This document shows, piece after piece, positions 25,350-33,634 of a stretch of DNA of 48,584 nucleotides. The notes below the pieces were generated by a model, which saw nothing but the letters and a program-made list of their open reading frames with translations, did not search any database and had not been told where the DNA came from. The DNA comes from Sphingopyxis sp. H115 (GTDB lineage Bacteria; Pseudomonadota; Alphaproteobacteria; Sphingomonadales; Sphingomonadaceae), in assembly GCF_001468465.1 (NCBI RefSeq), contig NZ_LNSA01000032.1, positions 1-48,584 of the forward strand, in the 5' to 3' direction. How positions within the stretch are numbered: position 1 is the stretch's first letter; each line of letters starts with the position of its first letter. Both the position numbers and the translations under genes were made by a program.

Positions 25350-26881
25350 TTTATGGCGGCCAGCACATAGAGAAATTCGGCAAAGCCCATCGTCGCGTCG
25401 ACCAGTCCTGCGACCTTGGGATTGGTCGAATCGATCAGGAAATATTCGTCGGGGGCGTGCGCGCCCGACCCGTGGCCGATGCCGAAATGCGCCGCGGGGA
25501 TCGACACCGGCGGCGCGGTGAAGGTCGCGCCGGGCCAGCTGCCCGCCATGCGCGGATTGAGGCTGGTGGCGATACCGAGCCGTTTATAGGTCGCGAGTTC
25601 GCTGCGGACGAAGCGGCTGTCCTCGGCGACCTCGGTGGGGTCATAGCCGCCCGAGACATTGACCTCGACATCGGTAAATCCGTGCTTGTCGAGGTGTGCG
25701 CGGAGTTTCTTTTCGGCCTCGGCGCGCGTCTGGTTGGGGACGAGGCGCAGGTCGAGCTTGGCGACCGCGCGGCCGGGCAGGATCGTCTTGCCGCCGGGGC
25801 CGGTATAGCCCGCGACCAGCCCCTCGATATTGACCGTCGGTTCCTGCGCGAGGCGTATCAGCGCGTCGTCATAGGACAGGTTGTCGATCCAGTGCGTGAT
25901 GCCGAGCGCCTGTTTTTGCGCAGCTTCGTCGCCTGCTTTTGCGGCTTCACGGATCAGCGTCTTTTCGCGCTCGGTCAATGGGCGGACATTTTCGAACCAG
26001 CCTTCGATCGCCGGGGTGTTGCCATCTTTGGTCACCAGCGTTTGCAGCGCCTGCACCAGCCGCCACGCGGGCGAATCGACCATTGCCTTGAGGCTGGAAT
26101 GCACGTCCTTTTTCGGCCCGCGGCCCCATTTTTCGCCGCTCGCGACCAGTTCGAGCTCGATGATGCCTTTCGACCCCAGGTTGACCGTGACATTGCCGGT
26201 CTTGCCCTGCGAAGCGAAGGGGATGAAGATGCCCTCGCATTTCCGGAGCGCGGCAAGGATGTTGGGTTTGGTCGCGATCTGTCGGAAATGCGGCGAGCCG
26301 ATTTCCTCCTCGCCTTCGCAGACGAGGACGATGTTCACCGGCAGCTTTGCCTTCGCGGCGCGGATCGCGTGGAGCGCGGCGAGGAAGGCGGCCTCGGGCC
26401 CCTTCTGGTTCACCGCGCCGCGGCCCATGATCGCCTGCCCGAACCCCGGGCGGTCGACCATCTTACCCTCGAGCGGCGGGGACGACCATTCGGCGGGGTC
26501 GAATTGTTTGACGTCATACATGAAATAGATGCCGAGCGTGCGCGGCGCGCCGACGTCGATCGTGCCGAAGACGCCGGGATGACCGTCGGTGGGGACGATC
26601 TCGACATTGCTGAACCCCGCGTCGCGCGCGAGTTCGGCCATGTAGGCCGCGCCCTCGGCCATGTTCAGATTTTCGGCGGCGATCGAGGGGAGGGCGATCC
26701 AGTCGCGGATACGCTTGATCGAGGCGTCCTTGCCGGCTTCGGCGGCCTTGCGGATCGCGGCAGACTGGCTGCTCGCGGCGAGGGCGGGGAAGGGCGCCAT
26801 GACCGCGGCGCCGGCACCGAGCATGGCAGCGCCGCGAATCAGGTCGCGGCGGTTCGGTCGGTCGGTTTGCCTGAAGTCCAT
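25346..26881 (-). CDS. Tat-exported M20-fold protein with non-canonical metal site
   Basis: 511 residues from the ATG at 26881, chosen because it gives a twin-arginine signal (RRDLIRGAAMLGAG, Arg11-Arg12). The fold follows M20 dipeptidases: YFMYDVKQFDP..W..PPLEG, GRGAVNQKGP, CEGEEEIGS and GHGSGAHAPDEY. Three metal-ligand positions differ by hand alignment: His to Met121, bridging Asp to Asn158, and the Asp after the Glu pair to Phe222. The general-base Glu pair and C-terminal His remain. This could be an altered-metal subfamily or a non-peptidase. It is the first gene of a two-gene operon with the VOC protein. Confidence 0.85.
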   Translation of the reverse strand: MDFRQTDRPNRRDLIRGAAMLGAGAAVMAPFPALAASSQSAAIRKAAEAGKDASIKRIRDWIALPSIAAENLNMAEGAAYMAELARDAGFSNVEIVPTDGHPGVFGTIDVGAPRTLGIYFMYDVKQFDPAEWSSPPLEGKMVDRPGFGQAIMGRGAVNQKGPEAAFLAALHAIRAAKAKLPVNIVLVCEGEEEIGSPHFRQIATKPNILAALRKCEGIFIPFASQGKTGNVTVNLGSKGIIELELVASGEKWGRGPKKDVHSSLKAMVDSPAWRLVQALQTLVTKDGNTPAIEGWFENVRPLTEREKTLIREAAKAGDEAAQKQALGITHWIDNLSYDDALIRLAQEPTVNIEGLVAGYTGPGGKTILPGRAVAKLDLRLVPNQTRAEAEKKLRAHLDKHGFTDVEVNVSGGYDPTEVAEDSRFVRSELATYKRLGIATSLNPRMAGSWPGATFTAPPVSIPAAHFGIGHGSGAHAPDEYFLIDSTNPKVAGLVDATMGFAEFLYVLAAIK

Positions 26882-26964
26882 GGTTCGTCCCCCTGCGGTG
26901 ATGTTGGCGGGGAGTGTTGGCGGATTATGGAGCGAAGGCAAGCGTCGCGCGAACGACGTGCCGG

Positions 26965-27195
26965 TCAGGCGGCGTCGCGAACCGCGTATATGGCCGGTCG
27001 GTAGCGCGGTTCGGGCGGCGTCTCGCCGCGTTCGGCGGAGACTTCCAGCCAAAGCCGCATCGCGATTTCGATCTCGCGCGCGGCCTCTTCGGCCGTGGCG
27101 CCATGCGCGCTGCAATATTTGAGGTCGGGCACGTCGGCGATCCAGCAATTGTCTTCGGCCGACCAGAACAGGTTGATGTGATAGTGGATGTTCAT
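26965..27195 (-). CDS. hicB: HicB family antitoxin
   Basis: 76 residues. N-terminal partial RNase-H-like HicB fold (MNIHYHINLFWSAEDNCWIADVPDLKYCSAHG.TAEEAAREIEIAMRLWLE), the standard signature of the antitoxin that binds and neutralises HicA. The C-terminal tail is short and lacks an obvious helix-turn-helix or ribbon-helix-helix domain, so DNA binding would have to come from the toxin-antitoxin complex. The start overlaps the hicA stop by 4 bp. Confidence 0.9.
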   Translation of the reverse strand: MNIHYHINLFWSAEDNCWIADVPDLKYCSAHGATAEEAAREIEIAMRLWLEVSAERGETPPEPRYRPAIYAVRDAA

Positions 27196-27443
27196 GGCTT
27201 GATCATATCCAGTCCGTTGCTGTCGATCATATCAAGCAGTTGCCGGATTTGATAGGGCTTGGCGTTCTTGCCGCTCGGCTGGAGATTCAGATTGCCCGGC
27301 ACATCGGGGTGCTGAAAGATGTGATGGCTGCCGCTGGTGCGCTTCAGGACGAAGCCGAATGCTTCGGCGATGCGGCACAAGTCCTTGAAACTGGCGCGGC
27401 CGCTCAAGCGGATGCGGGTGTAGAGTTTGGCAATGCTGGTCAC
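27192..27443 (-). CDS. hicA: HicA family mRNA interferase toxin
   Basis: 83 residues with the double-stranded-RNA-binding-like HicA fold. SGRASFKDLCRIAEAFGFVLKRTSGSHHIFQHPDVPGNLNLQPSGKNAKPYQIRQLL includes the catalytic His in the GSHHIF motif. HicA cleaves mRNA and is held inactive by HicB. The start codon is GTG at 27443; no in-frame ATG precedes the core fold, and GGAG lies 8 bases upstream. The order hicA-hicB is usual. An imperfect dyad covers the ribosome-binding site and start. Confidence 0.9.
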   Translation of the reverse strand: MTSIAKLYTRIRLSGRASFKDLCRIAEAFGFVLKRTSGSHHIFQHPDVPGNLNLQPSGKNAKPYQIRQLLDMIDSNGLDMIKP

Positions 27444-27475
27444 GAGCGATGCTCCATTTGAAGAGCATCACTCGT
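27442..27475. promoter_or_regulatory. Dyad over the hicA ribosome-binding site, autoregulation candidate
   Basis: ACGAGCGATGCTC (27442-27454), eight bases, then GAGCATCACTCGT (27463-27475): 12 of 13 positions pair. The left arm and spacer contain the GTG start and the GGAG ribosome-binding site of hicA. It could be the operator bound by HicAB, or a hairpin in the mRNA that limits toxin translation, or both. Confidence 0.6.
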
Positions 27476-27534
27476 AAATGACGCGGCTACGGCGCTCGAA
27501 ATTAAATTTCTGCAATCGTCCGCGGCCGCTGCTT

Positions 27535-29058
27535 TCACACCCCCGCCAGCAACCCCTCTTCCTTGATCCGCTGCTGCCACAGTTTCGGCGCGTTGACGTG
27601 GACGTTCTGGCCTTCGCTGTCGACTGCCACCGTCACCGGGAAATCGCTGACCTCGAACTCGTAGATCGCTTCCATGCCGAGGTCGGCGAAGCCCACCACC
27701 TGGCTGCCCTTGATCGCGCGCGCGACGAGATAGGCGGCACCGCCCACGGCCATCAGATAGGCGCTCTTGTGCTTCGCGATCGCCTCTGTCGCGGCGGGGC
27801 CGCGTTCGGCCTTGCCGACGCAGGCGAGCAGGCCCTGGCCCAGCATCATGTCCATGAACTTGTCCATGCGCGTCGCGGTCGTGGGGCCGGCGGGGCCGAC
27901 GATTTCCTCGCCGACCGGATCGACCGGGCCGACGTAGTAAATCACGCGGCCCTTGAACTCGACGGGCAGTTCTTCGCCCTTCGCGAGCATGTCGGCGATG
28001 CGCTTGTGCGCGGCGTCGCGGCCGGTGAGCATCTTTCCGTTGAGCAGCAGGCGGTCGCCCTGCTTCCAGCTCGCAACGACTTCTGGCGTGAGATTGTCGA
28101 GGTCGACGCGGATCGCGGCCTGGTCGGGCGCCCAGTCGATCTGGGGATAGTCGGCGAGCACCGGCGGTTCGAGAAACGCGGGGCCGCTGCCGTCGAGCGT
28201 GACGTGGGCGTGGCGCGTCGCGGCGCAATTGGGGATCATCGCGACGGGCTTCGATGCGGCATGCGTCGGCCAGTCGGCGATCTTGACGTCGAGCACGGTG
28301 GCGAGCCCGCCCAGCCCCTGCGCGCCGATGCCGAGCGCGTTGACCTTTTCATAGAGCTCGATGCGCAGTTCCTCGGTCGGATTGCTTGGTCCGCGCGCGA
28401 GCAGCTCGGTCATGTCGATCGGGTCCATCAGCGACTGTTTGGCGAGCAGCATCGCCTTTTCGGCGGTGCCGCCGATCCCGATGCCGAGCATCCCCGGCGG
28501 GCACCAGCCCGCGCCCATCTGCGGCACCATTTCGAGCACCCAGTCGACGATCGAATCCGACGGGTTCATCATCTTGAACTTCGACTTGTTCTCGCTGCCG
28601 CCGCCCTTTGCTGCGACGTCGATCACGACCTTCGCGCCCGGAACCATCTCCACGTTGAGCACCGACGGCGTGTTGTCCTTGGTGTTGACGCGGCTGAACG
28701 CGGGGTCGGCAAGGATCGAGGCGCGAAGCTTGTTTTCGGGGTGGAGATACGCCTTGCGCACGCCTTCGTCGACGACCTGCTGCAGGCTGCGCGGACTGTC
28801 GAGGCGGCAGTCCATGCCCCATTTGATGAAGATGGTGACGATGCCCGTATCCTGGCAGATCGGGCGATGTCCTTCGGCGCACATGCGGCTGTTCGACAGG
28901 ATCTGCGCCATCGCGTCCTTCGCGGCGGGTGACACTTCGCGTTCGTACGCGGCGCCCAAGGCGCGGATATAATCCATCGGATGGAAATAGCTGATGTACT
29001 GGAGCGCGTCGGCGATCGTTTCGATGAGGTCGTCTTCACGGATGATCACGGTGTTCAT
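27535..29058 (-). CDS. Class I fumarate hydratase, [4Fe-4S], homodimeric
   Basis: 507 residues from the ATG at 29058 (MNTVIIREDDLIETIADALQYIS); the in-frame extension to 29634 lies antisense over the neighbouring gene. It interconverts fumarate and malate in the TCA cycle with an oxygen-labile iron-sulfur cluster. The three cluster Cys contexts are visible: HRPICQDTGI, MGAGWCPPGMLGIGIGG and MIPNCAATRH. The C-terminal domain contains GEEIVGPAGPTTATRMDKF and GKAERGP. The length matches single-chain FumA/FumB-type enzymes. Confidence 0.95.
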   Translation of the reverse strand: MNTVIIREDDLIETIADALQYISYFHPMDYIRALGAAYEREVSPAAKDAMAQILSNSRMCAEGHRPICQDTGIVTIFIKWGMDCRLDSPRSLQQVVDEGVRKAYLHPENKLRASILADPAFSRVNTKDNTPSVLNVEMVPGAKVVIDVAAKGGGSENKSKFKMMNPSDSIVDWVLEMVPQMGAGWCPPGMLGIGIGGTAEKAMLLAKQSLMDPIDMTELLARGPSNPTEELRIELYEKVNALGIGAQGLGGLATVLDVKIADWPTHAASKPVAMIPNCAATRHAHVTLDGSGPAFLEPPVLADYPQIDWAPDQAAIRVDLDNLTPEVVASWKQGDRLLLNGKMLTGRDAAHKRIADMLAKGEELPVEFKGRVIYYVGPVDPVGEEIVGPAGPTTATRMDKFMDMMLGQGLLACVGKAERGPAATEAIAKHKSAYLMAVGGAAYLVARAIKGSQVVGFADLGMEAIYEFEVSDFPVTVAVDSEGQNVHVNAPKLWQQRIKEEGLLAGV

Positions 29059-29129
29059 GTGCAGCCTTTCGCCCTTTTTTAAGGATTCGCGGGCTTCCCT
29101 AGACCTGCATTGCCGGAGTGGAAAGGGGG

Positions 29130-29966
29130 TCAGGTACGGCGGCGCCCGAAGACGCGGCGAGCGGGCGGCGCGGTATCGGGGATGGGGGGTGTGGTCGCTA
29201 TATCGCCGAAATCGACGAGGGGGCTTTTGCGCGCCGCGGCTTGCCAGCTGCCGGCCGCCGCCAGCGCAAGGAGAAGGAGCCAGCCGCCCGCGGCCGACGG
29301 AATCAGCGCCCAAGCGAAGGCGGCGGGGGTGATGATCGCCATCACCGTTGGGATCGCGGCAAGGATGGCGATGATCCCGAACAAAGCCCACCAGCGGCCG
29401 AGCCGCGTCGCCGCCCCGCCGATCATGACGTTGGTCGCTGCGAGCAGTAGGAACTTCGCGGCCACTGGATAGGGCAGGCTCGCCATCGCCGGCGAATAGT
29501 TGCCGAGCGTGAAGGCGGCCTGGATGTCGAAGAGCAGCCAGTTTTCCCATGCGTCGCACAGCGCAGCTGCGATCGGCAACACCGTTGCGGCGAGGATCGC
29601 GCGCAGGCGAAGCTCGCGCCACAGCGCGACACAACCGCTTGACAGAAAGCCAGCGTAAAGGAGCATATAGAGATAGTCGCGCTCGTTGCCGGTGCGCATC
29701 GCGGCGAGACGCTTTACCTGTTCGGGGTCGGTGAAGAAACCGAAGATCGCTTCGAGATCGGCCTGGCTACCCGCGAATTCGAACGCGAGCACCGGCGCAC
29801 CATAGCCCGGCACGATGTCATACCCCGTTTGCGGGAAGACCTGCGTCAAATGAAAGCCGAAGAGCAGGGTCGCGATCCCGAGCGCGAGCGTCCAGATCCA
29901 CGCGCGCGTCGGTGCGGCCGGGCGCGCGTGCTGCGTCTCGATCCAATGCTGAAGCCCCCCGAACAT
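29130..29966 (-). CDS. Hypothetical polytopic membrane protein
   Basis: 278 residues with about seven hydrophobic segments, beginning WIWTLALGIATLLFGFHL and ending GGWLLLLALAAAGSW, followed by a Pro/Arg-rich cytoplasmic-type tail (PDTAPPARRVFGRRRT). A soluble-looking loop (residues about 55-95) lies after the first span. No family is recognised. It sits 71 bp upstream of the fumarase gene and may be cotranscribed with it. Confidence 0.75.
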   Translation of the reverse strand: MFGGLQHWIETQHARPAAPTRAWIWTLALGIATLLFGFHLTQVFPQTGYDIVPGYGAPVLAFEFAGSQADLEAIFGFFTDPEQVKRLAAMRTGNERDYLYMLLYAGFLSSGCVALWRELRLRAILAATVLPIAAALCDAWENWLLFDIQAAFTLGNYSPAMASLPYPVAAKFLLLAATNVMIGGAATRLGRWWALFGIIAILAAIPTVMAIITPAAFAWALIPSAAGGWLLLLALAAAGSWQAAARKSPLVDFGDIATTPPIPDTAPPARRVFGRRRT

Positions 29967-30000
29967 ACTCTAGCCGTCCGGTGGAGCGCGGCGACTCACC

Positions 30001-30465
30001 TTATTGGCACTCGGCGCATTTGCCGCGCACCTCGATCACCGGGCGTTCGGCGGCGAAGCCGGTGGCGTTCGCCGCGGCGCGCACGCCGGTCGACAATTTA
30101 TCGTCGTCGACATGCACCGCGGTGCCGCAACTGTCGCAGATCAGGAAGATGCAGTCGTGGAGGCAGCCGGGATGGCTGTTTGCAACAAAGGCATTCGCGC
30201 TCTCGACGCGGCGGACGAGGTTGTTCGCGACGAACAGGTCGAGGATGCGGTAGACGCTGTTCGGTGCGACGCGCTTGCCGCGCTTCTGCGACACGATGTC
30301 GGCGATTTCATAGGCGCTCGCGGGCTTGCCGATTTCGGCGACCGCGTCGAAAATCTCGGCGCGCATGTCGGTCCAAGCTTCGCCTGCGCCTTCGAGCGCG
30401 GTTTGCGCTGCCTTGGCGAGCGAGGCGCCGCTGGCCTCAACGTGCGGATGGTCATGCTTGCCCAT
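30001..30465 (-). CDS. zur: Fur family transcriptional regulator, Zur type
   Basis: 154 residues from the ATG at 30465, preceded by GAGGAAACGCCA; the 53-residue extension to 30624 has no such support. N-terminal winged helix (KPASAYEIADIVSQKRGKRVAPNSVYRILDLFVANNLV) and a C-terminal metal domain with the CDSC and CAEC structural-zinc pairs and His-rich HPGCLHDCIF. The pattern is that of Zur, the zinc-responsive repressor of zinc uptake genes. It lies 103 bp downstream of merC on the same strand, and a Zur-box-like dyad precedes merC. Confidence 0.85.
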   Translation of the reverse strand: MGKHDHPHVEASGASLAKAAQTALEGAGEAWTDMRAEIFDAVAEIGKPASAYEIADIVSQKRGKRVAPNSVYRILDLFVANNLVRRVESANAFVANSHPGCLHDCIFLICDSCGTAVHVDDDKLSTGVRAAANATGFAAERPVIEVRGKCAECQ

Positions 30466-30568
30466 TGGCGTTTCCTCGGCCGCGGGTAATGCCGCGCTAA
30501 CTAAAGCCCAATGTAGGCTCTTTATGGGGTGCCCGCAAGCTGCAGACCGATCCGTTTCGACTTGAGGA

Positions 30569-31003
30569 TCAGTGGCGCGCGCGGCGGTTGAGATCGTGGC
30601 CCAATGCGACGACCGCGACGCCAATCATTGTCGCGATCACTTCGCTGCCGTCGTGCGGCCGCGACAGGGCGCCCGCCATCATGCCGAGCCCAAAGCTGCC
30701 GACCGCGAAGGGCATCATATAGCCGTGGCTGAGTACCCCCGAGACGAGCGTGATCAGCGCGAAGCCGATCGCGATGATCAGCCCGATCTCATGGAACAGG
30801 TGGTTGTCGAGGAAGACACCGCCGACCGACGCGATCGACGCGAAGAAAACCGTCGTGGCAAGGCAGTGGACGAGGCAGAGGCCCGACAGGCCCATCGCCA
30901 GTTGGTCGCCACTCAATGAAGTCAGCGGACGCGAATCGCGCGCAGCCCGAACCAGCGCGCCTAAGCGCGTCAGGGCAGGGGCTTGGCTGGCGACATGGGT
31001 CAC
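30569..31003 (-). CDS. MerC-domain membrane protein
   Basis: 144 residues with four hydrophobic spans. The MerC hallmark GLCLVHCLATTVFF (two Cys in the first span) and HLFHEIGLIIAIGFALITL are present. Classical MerC imports mercury, but chromosomal MerC-domain proteins next to Zur genes are more likely tied to zinc or another soft metal (inference). There are no other mer genes here. The ATG at 31003 lies 30 bp downstream of a Zur-box-like dyad. Confidence 0.85.
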   Translation of the reverse strand: MTHVASQAPALTRLGALVRAARDSRPLTSLSGDQLAMGLSGLCLVHCLATTVFFASIASVGGVFLDNHLFHEIGLIIAIGFALITLVSGVLSHGYMMPFAVGSFGLGMMAGALSRPHDGSEVIATMIGVAVVALGHDLNRRARH

Positions 31004-31033
31004 CCGATTCTCCGTTGAAGCAATTGCGGGAAT

Positions 31034-31048
31034 TGATATGGCATAACA
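31034..31048. promoter_or_regulatory. Zur-box-like dyad upstream of merC
   Basis: TGATATG-G-CATAACA: the arms match at 6 of 7 positions. TGTTATG/CATAACA half-sites resemble alphaproteobacterial Zur boxes. The position just upstream of merC-zur fits zinc-dependent autoregulation. Confidence 0.55.
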
Positions 31049-31091
31049 TGACAGAGGTTACAATGTCTCATCGTGGGGACGGCAAGAATTT

Positions 31092-31200
31092 CCCTTCCCT
31101 CGATGGGTGAGGCGGTGAGACTTACGAACTTGTTCGTTAGTCGCAGCGGTGCGTTTTCGCCCCGCGACGATAATGGTGGGCCGCGTCCCACCCCCTACAC
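31092..31200 (+). repeat. Multi-hairpin intergenic repeat, copy B
   Basis: A degenerate copy of the element at 42-168. A weak CCCTTCCC..GGGTGAGG hairpin is followed by the core GAGACTT, with the central hairpin at 31119-31142: GACT, ACGAAC-TT-GTTCGT, AGTC. Then come CGCAGCGGTG and a C-rich end. It lies between merC and fadD, downstream of both the fadD stop and the merC upstream region. Confidence 0.75.
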
Positions 31201-31253
31201 CTAGCGCCAAAGGAGCAAGGCTTCGTATCGTTTCCGATCAAGGGGGAAGCCGT

Positions 31254-32921
31254 TTATGCTCCCTCTTCCGCCCGCAACGCTTTCCGGTCGAGCTTGCCGA
31301 TCATCGTCTTGGGGAGGCTCAGCCGCACCTCGACCGCATTCACCCGCTCATGTTTGCCGAGCTGGGGGTTGAGCCACGCGGCGAGCGTCTCGCCGCTGAC
31401 GTCGAAGCCCTCCTCGAGCGTCACGAAGGCCTTGGGCGTTTCGCCGCGATAGGCGTCGGGAACGCCGAGGACGATCGCTTCCTTGACTGCGGGATGTTCG
31501 TAGAGATGCGCTTCGATAACGCTCGGATAGACCTTGAACCCGCCGACCGCGATCATGTCCTTCAGCCGGTCGACGATGCGGATATAGCCCCCCTCCTCGA
31601 CCACCGCGACGTCGCCGGTGCGCAGCCAGCCATCGTCGGTGAAGCTGTCCTTGTCGGCATCGGGGCGGTTCCAGTAACCTTGCATGATCTGCGGCCCCTT
31701 GACCGCGAGTTCGCCCGGCTCGCCGTCGGACGCATCCTTCGACGGGTCTTCCTTGTCGAGCAGCCGGATATGCGTCGCGGGGATCGGCTGGCCGATCGTG
31801 CCGGGGCGCACCGGGCCTTCATAGGGATTGGTCGCGACGACGCCTGAACTTTCGGTGAGGCCATAGCCTTCGACGAGCGACGCGCCGGTTGCGGTGACGA
31901 ATTTCTCGCGCAGTTCAGCGGGCATGGGGGCGCCGCCCGAGATGCAGACGCGCAGGCTGGAGAAGTCGGTCTTCGCAAGATCGGGATGGTCGAGCAACGC
32001 CTGATACATGGTCGGCACGCCGGGGAGTGCGGTGGTCTTCGTGCGCGTGATCGCCTCGAGCGCCTGCTTGGCGTCGAAGCGCGGCAGCATCGTGATCGTA
32101 CCGCCGTTAAGGATCGTGCGGTTGAGCACACAGGTGTTCGCGAAAACGTGGAAGAAGGGCAGCACGCCAAGGATTCGATCCTCGGCATCATGGTCTGGAT
32201 CGATCGCATTCACCTGCCGCGCATTGGCCGTGAGGTTCTGGTGGGTCAGCTTGGCGCCTTTCGGCGTCCCGGTGGTGCCGCCGGTATATTGGATCAGCGC
32301 GATATCCCTTTCAGCGTCGATCGTGGCCGGATTGGGCCGGCCGTCGTTGTCGGTGAGTGCCGAGAAGCGGATCACGCGCTCGTCATCCGGCAAGGCTGCG
32401 ACTTCGTCGCGTTTGAACAGGCGATAGAGGACCGATTTCGCCGCCGGCAGGCCGCCGGCGACCGAGCCAACGACGAGCCGACCGAGGCTCGACCCGTCGA
32501 GCACTTTCAGCGCAGTGGGCAGCAGCGCCGCAGCGCTGATTGTGAACAGGATGTCGGTGCCCGAATCCTCGACCTGCGCCTCGAGCTCGGCGACCGTATA
32601 GAGCGGCGAGAAATTGACCACCGTCGCGCCGATGGCGAGCGCACCATAATATGCGGCGACATAATGCGGTACATTGGGCAGGAACAGACCGACGCGGCTG
32701 CCCTTGCCGATCCCGCGCTGCTGGAGCCCGCGGGCGACGCGTGCGACGCCGCGCGCGACTTCGGCGTAACCGAACTGGCGGCCCATGAAATCGAGCATCG
32801 GCGCATCGCCGCGCCGCGCGACACTGGCGGCAAGCATGTCGGGAAGCGAGAGCGGAGGAAAGCGCTGATCCCAAGCGGTGGGGTGGCGATAGTCGGTCGA
32901 CCAGGAAAAGCGGCTATCCAT
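31254..32921 (-). CDS. fadD: Long-chain fatty-acid--CoA ligase
   Basis: 555 residues of the AMP-forming acyl-CoA synthetase family, activating free fatty acids for beta-oxidation or lipid synthesis. ATP-binding P-loop YTGGTTGTPKGAKLTH, the linker signature GYGLTESSGVV, and the C-terminal TGDVAVVEEGGYIRIVDRLKDMI.. with GGFKVYPSVIEAHLYEHP are all intact. The lysine in LPKTMIGKLDRKAL is the adenylation-step Lys. A FadD rather than short-chain assignment rests on overall pattern. It is monocistronic, followed by repeat copy B. Confidence 0.88.
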   Translation of the reverse strand: MDSRFSWSTDYRHPTAWDQRFPPLSLPDMLAASVARRGDAPMLDFMGRQFGYAEVARGVARVARGLQQRGIGKGSRVGLFLPNVPHYVAAYYGALAIGATVVNFSPLYTVAELEAQVEDSGTDILFTISAAALLPTALKVLDGSSLGRLVVGSVAGGLPAAKSVLYRLFKRDEVAALPDDERVIRFSALTDNDGRPNPATIDAERDIALIQYTGGTTGTPKGAKLTHQNLTANARQVNAIDPDHDAEDRILGVLPFFHVFANTCVLNRTILNGGTITMLPRFDAKQALEAITRTKTTALPGVPTMYQALLDHPDLAKTDFSSLRVCISGGAPMPAELREKFVTATGASLVEGYGLTESSGVVATNPYEGPVRPGTIGQPIPATHIRLLDKEDPSKDASDGEPGELAVKGPQIMQGYWNRPDADKDSFTDDGWLRTGDVAVVEEGGYIRIVDRLKDMIAVGGFKVYPSVIEAHLYEHPAVKEAIVLGVPDAYRGETPKAFVTLEEGFDVSGETLAAWLNPQLGKHERVNAVEVRLSLPKTMIGKLDRKALRAEEGA

Positions 32922-33058
32922 TGCGGGCGGATGTCCTTGTGCACAGAGGGGGTTCCTTACACTAGGGTCAGTAAGCGGTGATTTGCAACCGCGCTCGCTT
33001 GCGGCGCGTCGCCGCCGCCGCTAGTCAGGGCCATCGTCATCGCCCAAGGGGTTCTGCC

Positions 33059-33592
33059 ATGTTGCAATTGTCATCGCGCTTCGCTGTGGCGCTCGTTCTT
33101 CTTGCAGGCGCCGCCGTGCCGGTGGCCGCAAAAGAAAAGGCGCCGATGCCGCGTCCGGCGCAAATCCAACAGCTATACGATTGCCGCGAGATAAGCGATG
33201 CCGCCGCGCGCCTCGCCTGTTTCGATCGCGAAGTCGGCGAATTGCAGGCGGCTGATACCCAGCGCGAAATTACCTTTGCCGACAAGGAAACGGTCAAGAA
33301 GACGCGGCGCGGCCTGTTCGGGTTCGACCTGCCCGACCTAGGCATTTTTGGCGGGGATGACGAAGATAAGGTCAAGAGCGTCGAGACGACGGTCGCCTCG
33401 GCGTCGAATACGCCCAACGGCGGCTATCGCATCGAAATGGCCGATGGGTCGGTCTGGGTCCAGATCGACAACAACCGCATGCCGCTCGCGCCGCGTCCTG
33501 GGCAGAAGATATTGATCAAGACGGCGTCGCTCGGAACCTATTTCCTCAGCCTAGAGGGGCGTCCCTCCATTCGTGTTCGCCGCGAGCGCTAA
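33059..33592 (+). CDS. Secreted hypothetical protein
   Basis: 177 residues from the ATG at 33059; the signal peptide MLQLSSRFAVALVLLAGAAVPVAA decides the start over an upstream in-frame ATG. The mature N-terminus has a Cys pair in YDCREISDAAARLACFDREV, a pattern seen in many short alphaproteobacterial periplasmic proteins. The second half forms strands (GGYRIEMADGSVWVQIDNNRM, GQKILIKTASLGTYFLSLEG) ending in a basic tail. No function can be named. It is divergent from fadD and 42 bp before pabB-pabC. Confidence 0.82.
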   Translation: MLQLSSRFAVALVLLAGAAVPVAAKEKAPMPRPAQIQQLYDCREISDAAARLACFDREVGELQAADTQREITFADKETVKKTRRGLFGFDLPDLGIFGGDDEDKVKSVETTVASASNTPNGGYRIEMADGSVWVQIDNNRMPLAPRPGQKILIKTASLGTYFLSLEGRPSIRVRRER

Positions 33593-33634
33593 GCGGCAGC
33601 ACGGCGGTCTGGCTGGTCGCGCGGACGGGCGCGG

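Noticed and set aside
25457..27004. 515-codon plus-strand frame opposite the M20-like gene
   Set aside because: Antisense shadow; it crosses the intergenic space and lacks a start signal or family motif.
29059..29634. N-terminal extension of fumarase
   Set aside because: It overlaps the membrane-protein gene on the same strand in another frame; MNTVIIREDDL is the usual class I start region.
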